Positions 43,693 through 52,217 of a stretch of 64,000 nucleotides of DNA are shown one piece after another. This stretch comes from a bacterium BMS3Bbin08 (GTDB lineage: Bacteria; Nitrospirota; Thermodesulfovibrionia; UBA6902; BMS3Bbin08), in contig BDTR01000022.1 of the NCBI GenBank assembly GCA_002897775.1, forward strand, positions 28,649 through 92,648, in the 5' to 3' direction. A program made the position numbers and the translations under genes. Position 1 is the stretch's first letter. Every line of letters starts with the position of its first letter. A model generated the notes under the pieces. That model saw only the letters and a program-made list of their open reading frames with translations. It made no database searches and was not told where the DNA came from.

Positions 43693-44550
43693 TTACTTTT
43701 TTTTGCTTAAATGTTCTTCCAGCTCTTTCAAACCGCTTATGACCCTTGGGCCAAGCCTGTACAAACTGTCGCTCACATAAAACACCTTTTTGTTTTTAAC
43801 TGCCGGCACGCTGGAAAGTCTTTTCAAAAGCTTTCTGGAGATCCTGTCCATACCTTTTCCCCTTCCGAAGAAGATCACATCAGGTGACCTGCGTATTATC
43901 TCCTCGATCGAGTATTTTGGATACCGGCCTTTTGCGTCTTCTGCGATATTTATCCCGCCAAGCAGGTTTATCGCGTCATTGATCGCGGTTCCGGGGCCGG
44001 CTACTATAAGCGGCTCCGGCCAGATCACAAAAAGCATCTTTCCACTTGTATTGGCTTTCGCGGTATTAAAACCATCAAGAGACTGTTCAATCCTCAGGGC
44101 AAGATCCTCAAACATCTTCTTTTCATCAAGTGCGATGCCGATCTTTCTTATACCGTCCGGCAGTTCGGATATTCTGTGTGACCTGAACACATAGGTCTTA
44201 ATTCCCATTGCGTCAAGTCTCTGCTGAAATTCCCTGGGATTGCCATCCATTGTCATAACAACAATATCAGGCTTTAAAGAAACAACTGCTTCAAGTGAGG
44301 GGTTTGCAATACCGCCTATTTTGGGCTTTTCTTTTGCCTGTTCAGGATAGTCACAGAAATTGGTCACCCCTACGATCCTGTCCTCAAGACCGGCGGCAAA
44401 GAGTATCTCTGTAATACTCGGGGCAAGAGAGATAATCCGCTTTGGGGACTCGGCATTAGAGGCAGTGAATAGTGAACAGTGAATAGTGAATAGTAAAAGA
44501 ACAAAGAAAATTATTCTTGTCTTTAATCGTCTATCTTTTGATTTTCTCAT
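43693..44550 (-). CDS. btuF: Cobalamin ABC transporter substrate-binding protein
   Basis: Periplasmic binding protein of the BtuF class. A signal peptide covers about residues 1-32 (RIIFFVLLLFTIHCSLFTASNA); two lobes follow, with KRIISLAPSITEILFAAG and IVGVTNFCDYPEQAK typical of the family. The hydrophobic core of the signal peptide (residues 16-30) is encoded by a degenerate GTGAATAGTGAACA array (44463-44505). The ATG follows directly on the T-run of the riboswitch terminator, so its ribosome-binding site (CCGGGGAT) lies in the terminator stem. Length 285 is usual. Confidence 0.92.
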   Translation of the reverse strand: MRKSKDRRLKTRIIFFVLLLFTIHCSLFTASNAESPKRIISLAPSITEILFAAGLEDRIVGVTNFCDYPEQAKEKPKIGGIANPSLEAVVSLKPDIVVMTMDGNPREFQQRLDAMGIKTYVFRSHRISELPDGIRKIGIALDEKKMFEDLALRIEQSLDGFNTAKANTSGKMLFVIWPEPLIVAGPGTAINDAINLLGGINIAEDAKGRYPKYSIEEIIRRSPDVIFFGRGKGMDRISRKLLKRLSSVPAVKNKKVFYVSDSLYRLGPRVISGLKELEEHLSKKK

Positions 44551-44583
44551 AAAAAATCCCCGGCCTTCGTAAAAAAGCCGGGG
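44551..44583 (-). terminator. btuF: Riboswitch-controlled intrinsic terminator before btuF
   Basis: On the minus strand CCCCGGC and GCCGGGG are perfect seven-base arms (44577-44583 and 44558-44564) with a 12-base loop, followed by ATTTTTT and then the btuF ATG. An upstream segment on the same strand (44633-44652) reads AAAAAAGCCTTCG and can pair either with GGCTTTTTT or with CGAAGGC of this hairpin, forming an antiterminator. The same region also makes a CCTCACAA/TTGTGAGG stem. Confidence 0.85.
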
Positions 44584-44659
44584 ATAAAAGTCTGAGATCT
44601 CTGACCAAAACCTTTACCCTCACAACCTTTCACCGCGAAGGCTTTTTTGTGAGGCTTTG

Positions 44660-44842
44660 TCCAGGCCGGTCTTCTGGCTTCCCTTGGCCTTTATCTGCCT
44701 TCCCATCCCTCGACAAACTCGGGACAGTGGCTTCCTGTCATAAAGACCTTGTTTCCGAATTGATCGGGAACAGGGTTACAGCGGCGGGTCCGCTCCCGTT
44801 TCTCACGGGATTCCCCTTTAAGCCCACATAGGGCACCTGAAC
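44660..44842 (-). ncRNA. Cobalamin riboswitch upstream of btuF and the cobalamin operon
   Basis: On the minus strand: GGTGCCC at the 5' end, the core GGGGAATCCCGTGAGAAACGG and GACCCGCCGCTGTAACCC, the B12 box region AGCCACTGTCCCGAG, and the closing GAAGCCAGAAGACCGGCC at 44660-44680. All standard conserved segments are present. With the terminator at 44551-44583 it should stop transcription of the uptake and assembly genes when adenosylcobalamin is bound. Confidence 0.95.
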
Positions 44843-44853
44843 AATCCAGAACG

Positions 44854-44884
44854 ATTATAACTTATTAGCTTTGTGAAATGTCAA
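44854..44884 (-). promoter_or_regulatory. Promoter of the cobalamin operon
   Basis: Minus-strand TTGACA (44884-44879) and TATAAT (44859-44854) are perfect hexamers with a 19-base spacer, two more than optimal. Transcription would start near 44846, at the 5' edge of the riboswitch. Confidence 0.7.
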
Positions 44885-44924
44885 GAAGGGACTTTGTCAC
44901 GCACCAAAACGGCGGTGGTCTCAT

Positions 44925-46235
44925 CTACCGCGTATCGGCAGAGCACACGCGGTTCCCGCCCTGGCGCTTGGCAGCGTAGAGCATCGCGTCTGCCTTGGCA
45001 ATGAGGTCTTCTTCATGTCTTCCATCTATTGGGAACTCGGCCACTCCTATGCTTAACGTCAGCTTGACAGATTGCTTTGGATTCACTTTTATATCGTTAG
45101 ATGATATAACTTTCCTGATCCTTTCTGCCAGTATAAGCGCGTTAGCAATGGTTGCCTCAGGCAGGATAAGGGCGAACTCGTCCCCTCCGTAACGGGCCAC
45201 AACATCACCGGGCCTGACCTCTTTTGTTGTCAGTTCAGCGATAAGCGTCAGGACCCTGTCACCAACCGGATGGCCGTAGGTATCATTGATATCTTTAAAC
45301 ACATCGATATCAAATAGTATCAGTGAAAAATTATGCCCGTAGCGGAGTGCGCGCTTTATCTCCAGTCTCAAAAGCCGGTAAAACTCCCTGCGGTTGTAAA
45401 TATCTGTCAATGGATCCCTGGTGGCAAGCTCTTCAAGCGCTGCCTGGCTGTTTTCAAGCCTTGCGGCCATCATATTGAATGTCCTCGCCAGCGTACCGAG
45501 CTCATCTTTTCTCTCAAACGGTACCCTGCACGCTAGATCGCCCTCTGCAAGATGTTCTGCTGCCTTATCCAGTATGCGTATCGGATAAAGGATAGAGCGC
45601 GTCAGCATTACGCTTGCCAGAACAGCGATCCCAAGCCCTACAATAAAAATACTCAAAATAACAATGAACACCCTGCGCTTTACGACCTGGGCATAATCAA
45701 GCTGTTTATTCATCTCATCTGTAACAGAGTTTTGAGCCTGGGTAAGAATATCCATTACGCGGCCGATCTGGGTATCAAAACTCTCTATTTTATGGGCAGT
45801 GGTTGGATCTTTCAGGGGATCGGTAATTGTCATTACATCTTCACCCTTAAATCTGCTTAACTGCCACTCCTTATGAGCTGACTGGATCAATCTCAGATCA
45901 TCTGACTGGTCAAAAGGCGCTGAAAAGGCCTCTTCAAAAGCCTTATCCACATTCAGCCCCTTTTGGGCAAATATCTCTCGTTTTGCCGGATCGCACTCCA
46001 CAAGATAATCATGTATCGGTATAGATGCTTCATAGATAGCTGACTGAAGATGTGTAATAGGCCGCATTTCGAGGTTTGCATCCTCAATGGCCACCTCAAA
46101 CGCGTCGATCACAGCGACAAAAGTAAGAATACCGCCTATTGAAAACACCAGAAGCGGAAGGAACATAAAGATCATGCTCAGGCTGAACCTGGTAAACAGG
46201 GAGACATCGTCTATTTTGGGTATTCTTATCTTCAT
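44925..46235 (-). CDS. Membrane diguanylate cyclase with HAMP domain
   Basis: Makes cyclic di-GMP. A first membrane segment (about 16-40), a helical extracytoplasmic sensor region (about 45-185) and a second membrane segment (about 190-212) are followed by a HAMP domain (about 213-265) and a GGDEF domain (about 275-430). The active motif GGDEF is intact, and the inhibitory site RPGD lies five residues upstream, so product feedback is likely. Two PilZ genes at 58.4-59.1 kb are possible readers of its product. Confidence 0.93.
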   Translation of the reverse strand: MKIRIPKIDDVSLFTRFSLSMIFMFLPLLVFSIGGILTFVAVIDAFEVAIEDANLEMRPITHLQSAIYEASIPIHDYLVECDPAKREIFAQKGLNVDKAFEEAFSAPFDQSDDLRLIQSAHKEWQLSRFKGEDVMTITDPLKDPTTAHKIESFDTQIGRVMDILTQAQNSVTDEMNKQLDYAQVVKRRVFIVILSIFIVGLGIAVLASVMLTRSILYPIRILDKAAEHLAEGDLACRVPFERKDELGTLARTFNMMAARLENSQAALEELATRDPLTDIYNRREFYRLLRLEIKRALRYGHNFSLILFDIDVFKDINDTYGHPVGDRVLTLIAELTTKEVRPGDVVARYGGDEFALILPEATIANALILAERIRKVISSNDIKVNPKQSVKLTLSIGVAEFPIDGRHEEDLIAKADAMLYAAKRQGGNRVCSADTR

Positions 46236-46239
46236 AATT

Positions 46240-46412
46240 TAAATCTCAGGCTCCTTAAAAGACCCCCATCTGCAGGTTTACCCGCCTTGTAGTGCTTACT
46301 CCGCCAGTTTGTTTGGCATGGTGGCATGGTGGCGGGGTTACATGCCGTAGGTATGCAGGCCTGCCTGCCGGCAGGCAGGCTCACACCGGGCTTTCTAACG
46401 GGGCACAAAATA
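46240..46412. repeat. Gap with GCCTGCCTGCCGGCAGGCAGGC palindrome and other repeats
   Basis: GCCTGCCTGCC/GGCAGGCAGGC (46361-46382) is a perfect palindrome. ATGCCGTAGGTATGCAGGC (46342-46360) recurs at 52326-52344. TTTCTAACGGGG (46392-46403) is a lone right end of family A, with no left arm nearby. No gene is visible. Confidence 0.65.
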
Positions 46413-47879
46413 TCAATCAAGCCCGTATTCTTTCCACCGTTCGGTAACAAGTTTTTTAATATCTTCAGACATGAATAATTCCCCGGGCCAATCCCGCATC
46501 ATGCCTTCTTCTTTTGACTTTCTTGTGGCATCAATGCCCATCTTTGAACCGTATCTCGGCCAGCTTGCAGAATGGTCAAGGTCATCAACAGGTCCTTCGG
46601 CAATAACCACATCCCTTTTCCAGTCAACATTATTCAAAACACGCCAGGCTGTATAAGAAATATTCTGTACGTCAACATCATCATCTACAACGATTATCAG
46701 TTTTGAGAACATCATCTGGCCCTTGCCCCATAAGCCGTGTATGACCTTTTTCGCGTGGCCCGGATAGCTCTTTTTTATGGATATTAACGCGGCGTTATGA
46801 AATACACCTTCCATCGGAAGATTGAAATCCTTTATTTCAGGGAAATCGAGCCTTAGAAGAGGCAGAAAAATGCGCTCCGTTGCCTTGCCCATGTAGCAGT
46901 CTTCCATAGGGGGCTTTCCGACTATGGTCGCCGGATATATCATGTCTTTCCTGCGGGTTATACATGTAACATGAAATACCGGATAGGGATCAGCAGCTGA
47001 ATAAAAACCGGTATGGTCTCCAAAAGGGCCTTCGATCCGTGTCTCCCCGGGTTCAAGATAACCTTCAATTACCATCTCGCTGTTTGCCGGCACCTTAATA
47101 TCCGAAGTAATGCATTTCACCATTTCAACAGGTTCCCCACGCAAAAATCCTGCAAACATCATTTCATCCATGGATTCAGGCAAAGGGGCTGTTGCCGAGT
47201 ACATAACAGCCGGGTCACTGCCAACTGCAACAGCTGCGGGCATCTTTTTGCCGAGTGCCTTGTATTTATCATAATGTCTTGCGCCGTCTTTATGTATATG
47301 CCAGTGCATACCCGTAGTTACCCTGTCATATATATGGATTCTGTACATACCGCAATTCGGCCTGCCTGTATCAGGGTCGTTTGTAAATACCATTGGCAAG
47401 GTTATAAATCTTCCCTCATCTGTTGGTTGTCCATCATCCGGCCAGCATTTAAGGATCGGGAATTTTGTCAGATCAGGATCGTCCTTCTCAATGATCTCCT
47501 GACAAGGAGCGTTTCTGACTGTTTTCGGCAGCCATTTTGAGATCTCGAAAAGCTTTGGGAGTACAGACAGTTTTTCCATCAATGATTCTGGCGGTGACTG
47601 ATTCAGCAATCCTTCTATACGGTCGGCTATGTCATCGAGGCTTTCAACTCGAAGGGAAAGGCACATACGCTCAAAAGAGCCGAAGATATTTGTAACAACA
47701 GGAAATTCAGAGTTTTTTACTTTTTCGAAAAAAAGGGCTTTGCCTCCGCCCGGGCTCTTGCACATCCTGTCTGTGATCTCTGTGATCTCAAGAACAGGGT
47801 CAACTTCAGCCCTGATACGCTTTAAAAGCCCCTTGTTTTCAAGGAGTTTGATAAATTCCCTGAGGTCTTTATAAGCCAT
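46413..47879 (-). CDS. UbiD-family prenylated-FMN decarboxylase
   Basis: Decarboxylase of the UbiD family (488 residues), which uses prenylated FMN. Family segments include FEKVKNSEFPVVTNIFGS, PNCGMYRIHIYDRVTTGMHWHIHKDGARHY and EGPFGDHTGFY. A UbiA-type prenyltransferase gene lies upstream on the same strand, 226 bases away. The pair could act in ubiquinone synthesis or, more likely in an anaerobe, in the futalosine menaquinone route (MqnL/MqnP). Other pathway genes are not in the window. Confidence 0.92.
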   Translation of the reverse strand: MAYKDLREFIKLLENKGLLKRIRAEVDPVLEITEITDRMCKSPGGGKALFFEKVKNSEFPVVTNIFGSFERMCLSLRVESLDDIADRIEGLLNQSPPESLMEKLSVLPKLFEISKWLPKTVRNAPCQEIIEKDDPDLTKFPILKCWPDDGQPTDEGRFITLPMVFTNDPDTGRPNCGMYRIHIYDRVTTGMHWHIHKDGARHYDKYKALGKKMPAAVAVGSDPAVMYSATAPLPESMDEMMFAGFLRGEPVEMVKCITSDIKVPANSEMVIEGYLEPGETRIEGPFGDHTGFYSAADPYPVFHVTCITRRKDMIYPATIVGKPPMEDCYMGKATERIFLPLLRLDFPEIKDFNLPMEGVFHNAALISIKKSYPGHAKKVIHGLWGKGQMMFSKLIIVVDDDVDVQNISYTAWRVLNNVDWKRDVVIAEGPVDDLDHSASWPRYGSKMGIDATRKSKEEGMMRDWPGELFMSEDIKKLVTERWKEYGLD

Positions 47880-48105
47880 TTAATATGATACAGGATACAA
47901 GAAGAATAAATAAAGTAAAGAGCCTGCCGCCCGCCACACTACAAGGCGGGTAGAAAGCAGCATGCTACGTCAATAGTCAGTGGTCAGTAGTCAGTCGAAA
48001 CGACTCGACAGAGCAAGGACAAAAGATAACTGACAACGATCAAAAACAATTTCCAGATTGCTTCTCAGTTTCTTAAACTTCAAACTATTAATTCTCTTGT
48101 GCCTG
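47880..48105. repeat. Repeat-filled gap between ubiD and ubiA genes
   Basis: Contains a CCCGCC (47928-47933) / GGCGGG (47943-47948) hairpin, then GTCAATAGTCAGTGGTCAGTAGTCAGTCG (47969-47997), a classic degenerate heptamer array, then GAAACGACTCGACAG. No gene is visible. Confidence 0.65.
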
Positions 48106-48966
48106 TTATTTGATCGTGTAATCAATCAGCGTGAACACAAAGATGGTGATGCTTATATAGCCGTTCATGTTGAAAAAAGCCATATCAAGTTTGCTCAGGT
48201 CATCGGGTTTTACAAGCCTGTGCTCATAGAGCAAAAGCCCTGACGCTATTAAAACCCCCGCAAGATAAATACCGCTTAATGAAAATATCGGGATAAGGCT
48301 CAAAAGAAGTCCTATTGTGATAATGTGGAATGACCTTGATATCCACAGGGACTTATTTATGCCGAACCTGCCGGGGATCGAATAAAGGCCGTGCTTCCTG
48401 TCAAAATCAATGTCCTGTAAGCCGTAAAGCACGTCAAAGCCCGCCACCCAGAACATAACAGCAAAACAAAGGGGCAGTATTTCAAAGTCAAACGTGCCCC
48501 TTATCGCGATCCACGCGCCTAAAGGAGCAAGCGAGAGCGCTGTCCCAAGCACCACATGGCTAAGCCATGTAAAACGCTTGGTGTAAGAATAAGAAAAAAG
48601 CACCAGCAGGACCAGGGGCGAGACCTTCAGGCACAGGGGGTTAAGCATATAAGCGGCAAAAAGCAGGACAGCAAAGGCCGCTGAGGTAAAAACAGCTGCT
48701 TCCCATGTCTTCATAACTCCCCTTGGCAGCTCCCTGCTTTTTGTCCTAGGGTTAAGCGCGTCGATCTTTCTGTCCACGATCCTGTTCATTCCCATTGCTC
48801 CAGTCCTCCCGCCTACCATTGCAACGGTTATCCAGAATATCTGCGAACCCGCGGGGATCCCAGCGGCTGCTGTAAGCGCGGCTGTGAACGCGAATGGAAG
48901 CGCAAAGATCGAGTGCGAAAACTTTATCAGTCTCAGGTAGTCAGCAGTTTTTTTAAGAAAAGGCAT
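48106..48966 (-). CDS. UbiA-family aromatic prenyltransferase
   Basis: Inner-membrane prenyltransferase that adds a polyprenyl tail to an aromatic acid. The two aspartate-rich motifs are visible: NRIVDRKIDALNPRT and D-I-D-F-D-RKHGLYSIP. About eight membrane segments fill the 286 residues. With the UbiD-family gene next to it, it belongs to quinone synthesis; either UbiA or the futalosine-pathway MqnP is possible, and the sequence alone does not decide. Confidence 0.92.
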   Translation of the reverse strand: MPFLKKTADYLRLIKFSHSIFALPFAFTAALTAAAGIPAGSQIFWITVAMVGGRTGAMGMNRIVDRKIDALNPRTKSRELPRGVMKTWEAAVFTSAAFAVLLFAAYMLNPLCLKVSPLVLLVLFSYSYTKRFTWLSHVVLGTALSLAPLGAWIAIRGTFDFEILPLCFAVMFWVAGFDVLYGLQDIDFDRKHGLYSIPGRFGINKSLWISRSFHIITIGLLLSLIPIFSLSGIYLAGVLIASGLLLYEHRLVKPDDLSKLDMAFFNMNGYISITIFVFTLIDYTIK

Positions 48967-49214
48967 GGTTTTCTATTGTAATTTCACAGGTCATGAAAAG
49001 CAACAGCAGCTTAACTTTAGTTAAGCTGCTTGATTGCACGGATGAAAAAAGAGATTACACAGATTTTTAGGGATAATGAACATTATGCCGGGGTTTGAAA
49101 TTTCATAATACGCAATGTTAAGATACTGAGCATTCCCGCAAGGAAATTAATTGACAATCGAGGATGTAAAGTCCCGTTGGAACCACGTCCCTTTACGGGA
49201 TTGACAATATCAAT
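48967..49214. repeat. Gap with a 12-base palindrome and repeat family B
   Basis: AGCAGCTTAACT (49005-49016) and AGTTAAGCTGCT (49019-49030) are perfect 12-base arms with a two-base loop. GATTACACAGAT is at 49053-49064. The compact copy of family B, GAGGATGTAAAGTCCCGTTGG ... GTCCCTTTACGGGATTGAC, is at 49159-49205. The following gene starts ten bases later and has no clear ribosome-binding site. Confidence 0.7.
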
Positions 49215-50483
49215 ATGGCAGAAGTAATTCCTATTAAAGGTGTTTTATATAACCCGGAAAAGGCTGATGCCAGCTCTGTAATGGCGCCTCCTTACGATGT
49301 GGTCACGCCCGACCTCAAAGATATCCTTTATGAAAAAAGTCCCTACAATATCATCCGCATTGACTTTGGCAGGGACAAAGACGGCGATAATGAGAAAGAG
49401 AACCGTTATACAAGGGCCTCGGGATTTCTGTCAGACTGGCTAAAAAAAGGGATCTTAATACACGACCGGGAGCCTTCATATTACTGCTATGAGATCAGTT
49501 ATAAAATAAACGGGAAGTCAAAAAAGACCCGGGGGTTTCTGGGAGCGGTCAGGATCGAAGAACTGGGCTCCGGCAGGGTACACCCCCATGAAATGACCTA
49601 TTCAAAACCAAAATCAGACAGGTTAAATATCCTGAGATACTGCAGCGCCAACACCAGCCCTATTTTTTCACTTTACAGCAGCACGGAAAAGCTGGCCTCG
49701 TCCATTCTCGAAAACACCGTTAAAAAGCCCCCCTTTATTGAATCAAAGAACGGCGACGGATTTATACACCGCCTCTGGAGGGTCAGCGACAGCGCGTCAA
49801 TAAATACCATAAAAAAAGAGATGTCTGACAAGGATGTCTTTATTGCGGACGGACACCACCGATATGAAACTGCCCTTGCGTTTAAAAAAGAAATGGAAGG
49901 CCGGGGACTGAACAAGACAGGGCAGGAGTCTTTTAATTATGTCCTTATGTTCCTTTCAAACATGGAAGATGACGGCCTGACCCTGCTTCCCACGCACCGC
50001 ATAGTGGAGATAGACTCTGACATTAACGCGAAAGAACTTCTCGGAAAGTATTTTGAAGTGCGGAAAATAAGCCCGGAAAAGCTGTCCGGCGCACAGGCAA
50101 GACAGCAAATGCTCGAAGCAATGCAGAGCAGGATCCATGCGTTTGGCATGTACCTTACAAACGCCGATACATACTATCTGCTGTCGTTCAACGGCTCAGA
50201 CCTGGAGCTGGACGCGGCTGAAAGCCTGAAAAACCTTGATGTGACAGTGCTTCACAATCTGATCTTTGAAAGGCTTCTGAATGTTACACATTACGAGTAC
50301 GAAATGGACCCGGATATTGCCGTGGAAAGGGCAAAAAAAGGGTCTTTTGAGGCTGTTTTTTTCTTAAATTCCACCAGGATACATGATGTCAGGGAAGTCG
50401 CGCTGGCAGGTCACAGAATGCCCCCGAAATCCACTTATTTTTACCCCAAGCTCCTGACAGGAATGGTCATATACAAATTTTAG
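49215..50483 (+). CDS. DUF1015 family protein
   Basis: Conserved protein of 422 residues from the DUF1015 family, of unknown function in most organisms. Hallmarks are VMAPPYDVV near the start, GRVHPHEMTYSKPKSDRL at about 115-135 and the IADGHHRYETALAF motif near 215. Nothing in the immediate context assigns a job. The fold is thought to be related to ParB-like serine kinases, which would allow a small-molecule kinase role, but that is only a suggestion. Confidence 0.88.
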   Translation: MAEVIPIKGVLYNPEKADASSVMAPPYDVVTPDLKDILYEKSPYNIIRIDFGRDKDGDNEKENRYTRASGFLSDWLKKGILIHDREPSYYCYEISYKINGKSKKTRGFLGAVRIEELGSGRVHPHEMTYSKPKSDRLNILRYCSANTSPIFSLYSSTEKLASSILENTVKKPPFIESKNGDGFIHRLWRVSDSASINTIKKEMSDKDVFIADGHHRYETALAFKKEMEGRGLNKTGQESFNYVLMFLSNMEDDGLTLLPTHRIVEIDSDINAKELLGKYFEVRKISPEKLSGAQARQQMLEAMQSRIHAFGMYLTNADTYYLLSFNGSDLELDAAESLKNLDVTVLHNLIFERLLNVTHYEYEMDPDIAVERAKKGSFEAVFFLNSTRIHDVREVALAGHRMPPKSTYFYPKLLTGMVIYKF

Positions 50484-50572
50484 CGGTCTTTTAATGAAAC
50501 TCCGATATTCCAGCCCGTTTCAAATCCACGGCCGTTTAAACCTTTTTCATTTTTTTATGTCTAAATAAACAG

Positions 50573-51154
50573 ATGGATGTCAAACAGACTCGATACGCAG
50601 AAGACCTGAGGCTCATAGAAAAATATCTGGGCGGCGACGAATACGCTGTAGAGGAACTTGTTATGAAATATCAGCGAAAGGTCTATAGCCTCGCGTACAG
50701 GATGACAGGGGACATTGAAGACTCAAAGGACGTAACGCAAAAGACATTCCTGCAGGTGTTCGCGAATATCAGGGGCTTCAGGAAAAAGTCCTCATTTTAT
50801 ACATGGCTTTACAGGATAGCAATGAACACCTGCCTGAACCACCTGAAAAAAAAGGGCAATGATACACTGGAGCTTAATGAATCCATAGCAGGCAGTAATG
50901 GAAACGCGCTGCCTGCCCTCATAAAAGAAGAGAGGTCGTCTTTTATAAGGGGTTCATTAAAAAAACTCCCGGACAGGCAGAAAACAGCAGTTACCCTGAG
51001 GGCCTATGAAGAGCTTTCCTTAAAGGAGACAGCAGAAGTTATGAAGTGTTCTGAAGGCGCTGTAAAGGCCCATTATCATAACGGCATGAAACGTCTAAAA
51101 GAGATATTATCCGCCTCAGCGGATTCGCCGGGGCGAAAAGGAGAAGGGATATGA
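50573..51154 (+). CDS. ECF-type RNA polymerase sigma factor
   Basis: Extracytoplasmic-function sigma factor (193 residues). Region 2 spans about 25-95 (YRMTGDIEDSKDVTQKTFLQVF); region 4 is at about 125-180 (LPDRQKTAVTLRAYEELSLKETAEVMKCSEGAVKAHYHNGMKRL). It overlaps the next gene by four bases, the usual coupling with an anti-sigma factor. The regulon probably includes the third gene, an envelope-stress type protein. Confidence 0.94.
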   Translation: MDVKQTRYAEDLRLIEKYLGGDEYAVEELVMKYQRKVYSLAYRMTGDIEDSKDVTQKTFLQVFANIRGFRKKSSFYTWLYRIAMNTCLNHLKKKGNDTLELNESIAGSNGNALPALIKEERSSFIRGSLKKLPDRQKTAVTLRAYEELSLKETAEVMKCSEGAVKAHYHNGMKRLKEILSASADSPGRKGEGI

Positions 51155-51687
51155 GACCCGGTCATGAGGAAATAAAGGATAAACTGCCTGAATACATCAG
51201 CACAGGCAATATTCCTGACGATGTTAAGGAACATCTGCGGTCGTGTGATAAATGCAGCCAGGAGGCCTTCCTGCTCCAGGAGCTGAATAAGGTCCAGGTG
51301 CCTGAGCCCGGCGGCCTGTTCTTTGAGACGCTCCCCCAGAAAGTGAGAGCGTCTGTCAGACAGAAAAAGAAAGGCTTTTTGTTCAGGTTTGTGCCGGTGT
51401 TCACACTGATCGCGCTGGTTGTTGTGACCGGTTATATCTACCATACAATAACTCCGCCTCTGACAGAAGAAGAGTTGTTCACAGATCCGTTTGCTATCCA
51501 GGTCTTTGACCTCAGCGGCTTAAGCGAAGATGACATACCGCCGATTTCAGTGGATATTGCGGATGATGAAATATATCTGACAGAAGAAACCTCCCTTTAC
51601 AGGGAATTTGCTTCTTTGAGCTCAGAGGAGATGGAAGACCTTTACGAAGCACTTGAAATTAAAAACCGGAATGGAGGTGTTTTATGA
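51151..51687 (+). CDS. Anti-sigma factor with zinc-finger-like N-terminus
   Basis: 178 residues. The N-terminus EYISTGNIPDDVKEHLRSCDKCSQEAF has the H-x3-C-x2-C pattern of zinc-binding anti-sigma domains. One membrane segment (FVPVFTLIALVVVTGYIYH, about 76-95) separates it from an acidic periplasmic tail. It is translationally coupled to the sigma gene before it and to the Spy-like gene after it (overlap of four bases), forming a three-gene unit. Confidence 0.87.
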   Translation: MRPGHEEIKDKLPEYISTGNIPDDVKEHLRSCDKCSQEAFLLQELNKVQVPEPGGLFFETLPQKVRASVRQKKKGFLFRFVPVFTLIALVVVTGYIYHTITPPLTEEELFTDPFAIQVFDLSGLSEDDIPPISVDIADDEIYLTEETSLYREFASLSSEEMEDLYEALEIKNRNGGVL

Positions 51688-52217
51688 AAAAAGTGATATC
51701 AGTGATGGCGCTTGTAATGAGCTTAATGCTCTTTGCAGGAGAGGGATTCAGCCAGCCGCCTGAAGACCGCGGCGGACCGCCCTCAGAACAGCAGATGGAG
51801 AAGATAAGAAAAAGAGTGGAGACCCTGAAGATGTGGAAGCTAACAGAGGTCCTTAACCTTGACGAGGCAACAGCATCAAGGTTCTTCCCGATACTGAACG
51901 AATATGACAGGAAGAGGATGGATATCGCTCATAAAATGAGAAAAGACATGAAGAAGCTCAGAAAGTCTGTGGACACCGCTCCTGAATCTGAATTAAAAAG
52001 CATTATTACCAGGCTCAGGGACAACCACAGGAGACTCCAGAAGATCGATGACGAGGAGATGAGCAGGCTCCAGGACATACTGTCTGTCAGGGATATGGGC
52101 AAGCTGATAATTTTCAAGCAGGAATTTCAAAGGAATATGAAAAAGATAATCTCTGATGTTCGGGAAAAGCGCAGGGGACAGATGAGAGAAAGACCTATGG
52201 AATCACCGGCTGAATAA
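51684..52217 (+). CDS. Periplasmic Spy/CpxP-like protein
   Basis: 177 residues with a signal peptide (VISVMALVMSLMLFAGEGFS) and a charged helical mature part. Segments LNLDEATASRFFPILNEYDRKRMDI and LLQ-like RLRDNHRRLQKIDDEEM recall the LTxxQ helices of Spy/CpxP chaperones without an exact match. As the third gene behind a sigma/anti-sigma pair, it may sense or relieve envelope stress. The assignment rests on composition and context. Confidence 0.7.
   Translation: MKKVISVMALVMSLMLFAGEGFSQPPEDRGGPPSEQQMEKIRKRVETLKMWKLTEVLNLDEATASRFFPILNEYDRKRMDIAHKMRKDMKKLRKSVDTAPESELKSIITRLRDNHRRLQKIDDEEMSRLQDILSVRDMGKLIIFKQEFQRNMKKIISDVREKRRGQMRERPMESPAE

Noticed and set aside
33346..44550. Complete de novo cobalamin pathway
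   Set aside because: Only uptake, amidation and nucleotide-loop genes are present; no corrin-ring methylation, cobalt insertion or adenosyltransferase gene is in the window.
46232..46450. 72-residue minus-strand open frame between the GGDEF and UbiD-family genes
   Set aside because: It is made of repeat DNA (the GCCTGCC palindrome and a family-A end) and overlaps the 3' end of the UbiD-family gene; the composition is not protein-like.
47969..47997. CRISPR-like array from repeated GTCAGT units
   Set aside because: Units are 7-8 bases, degenerate and without spacers; no cas genes are present. The same holds for the other tandem arrays.
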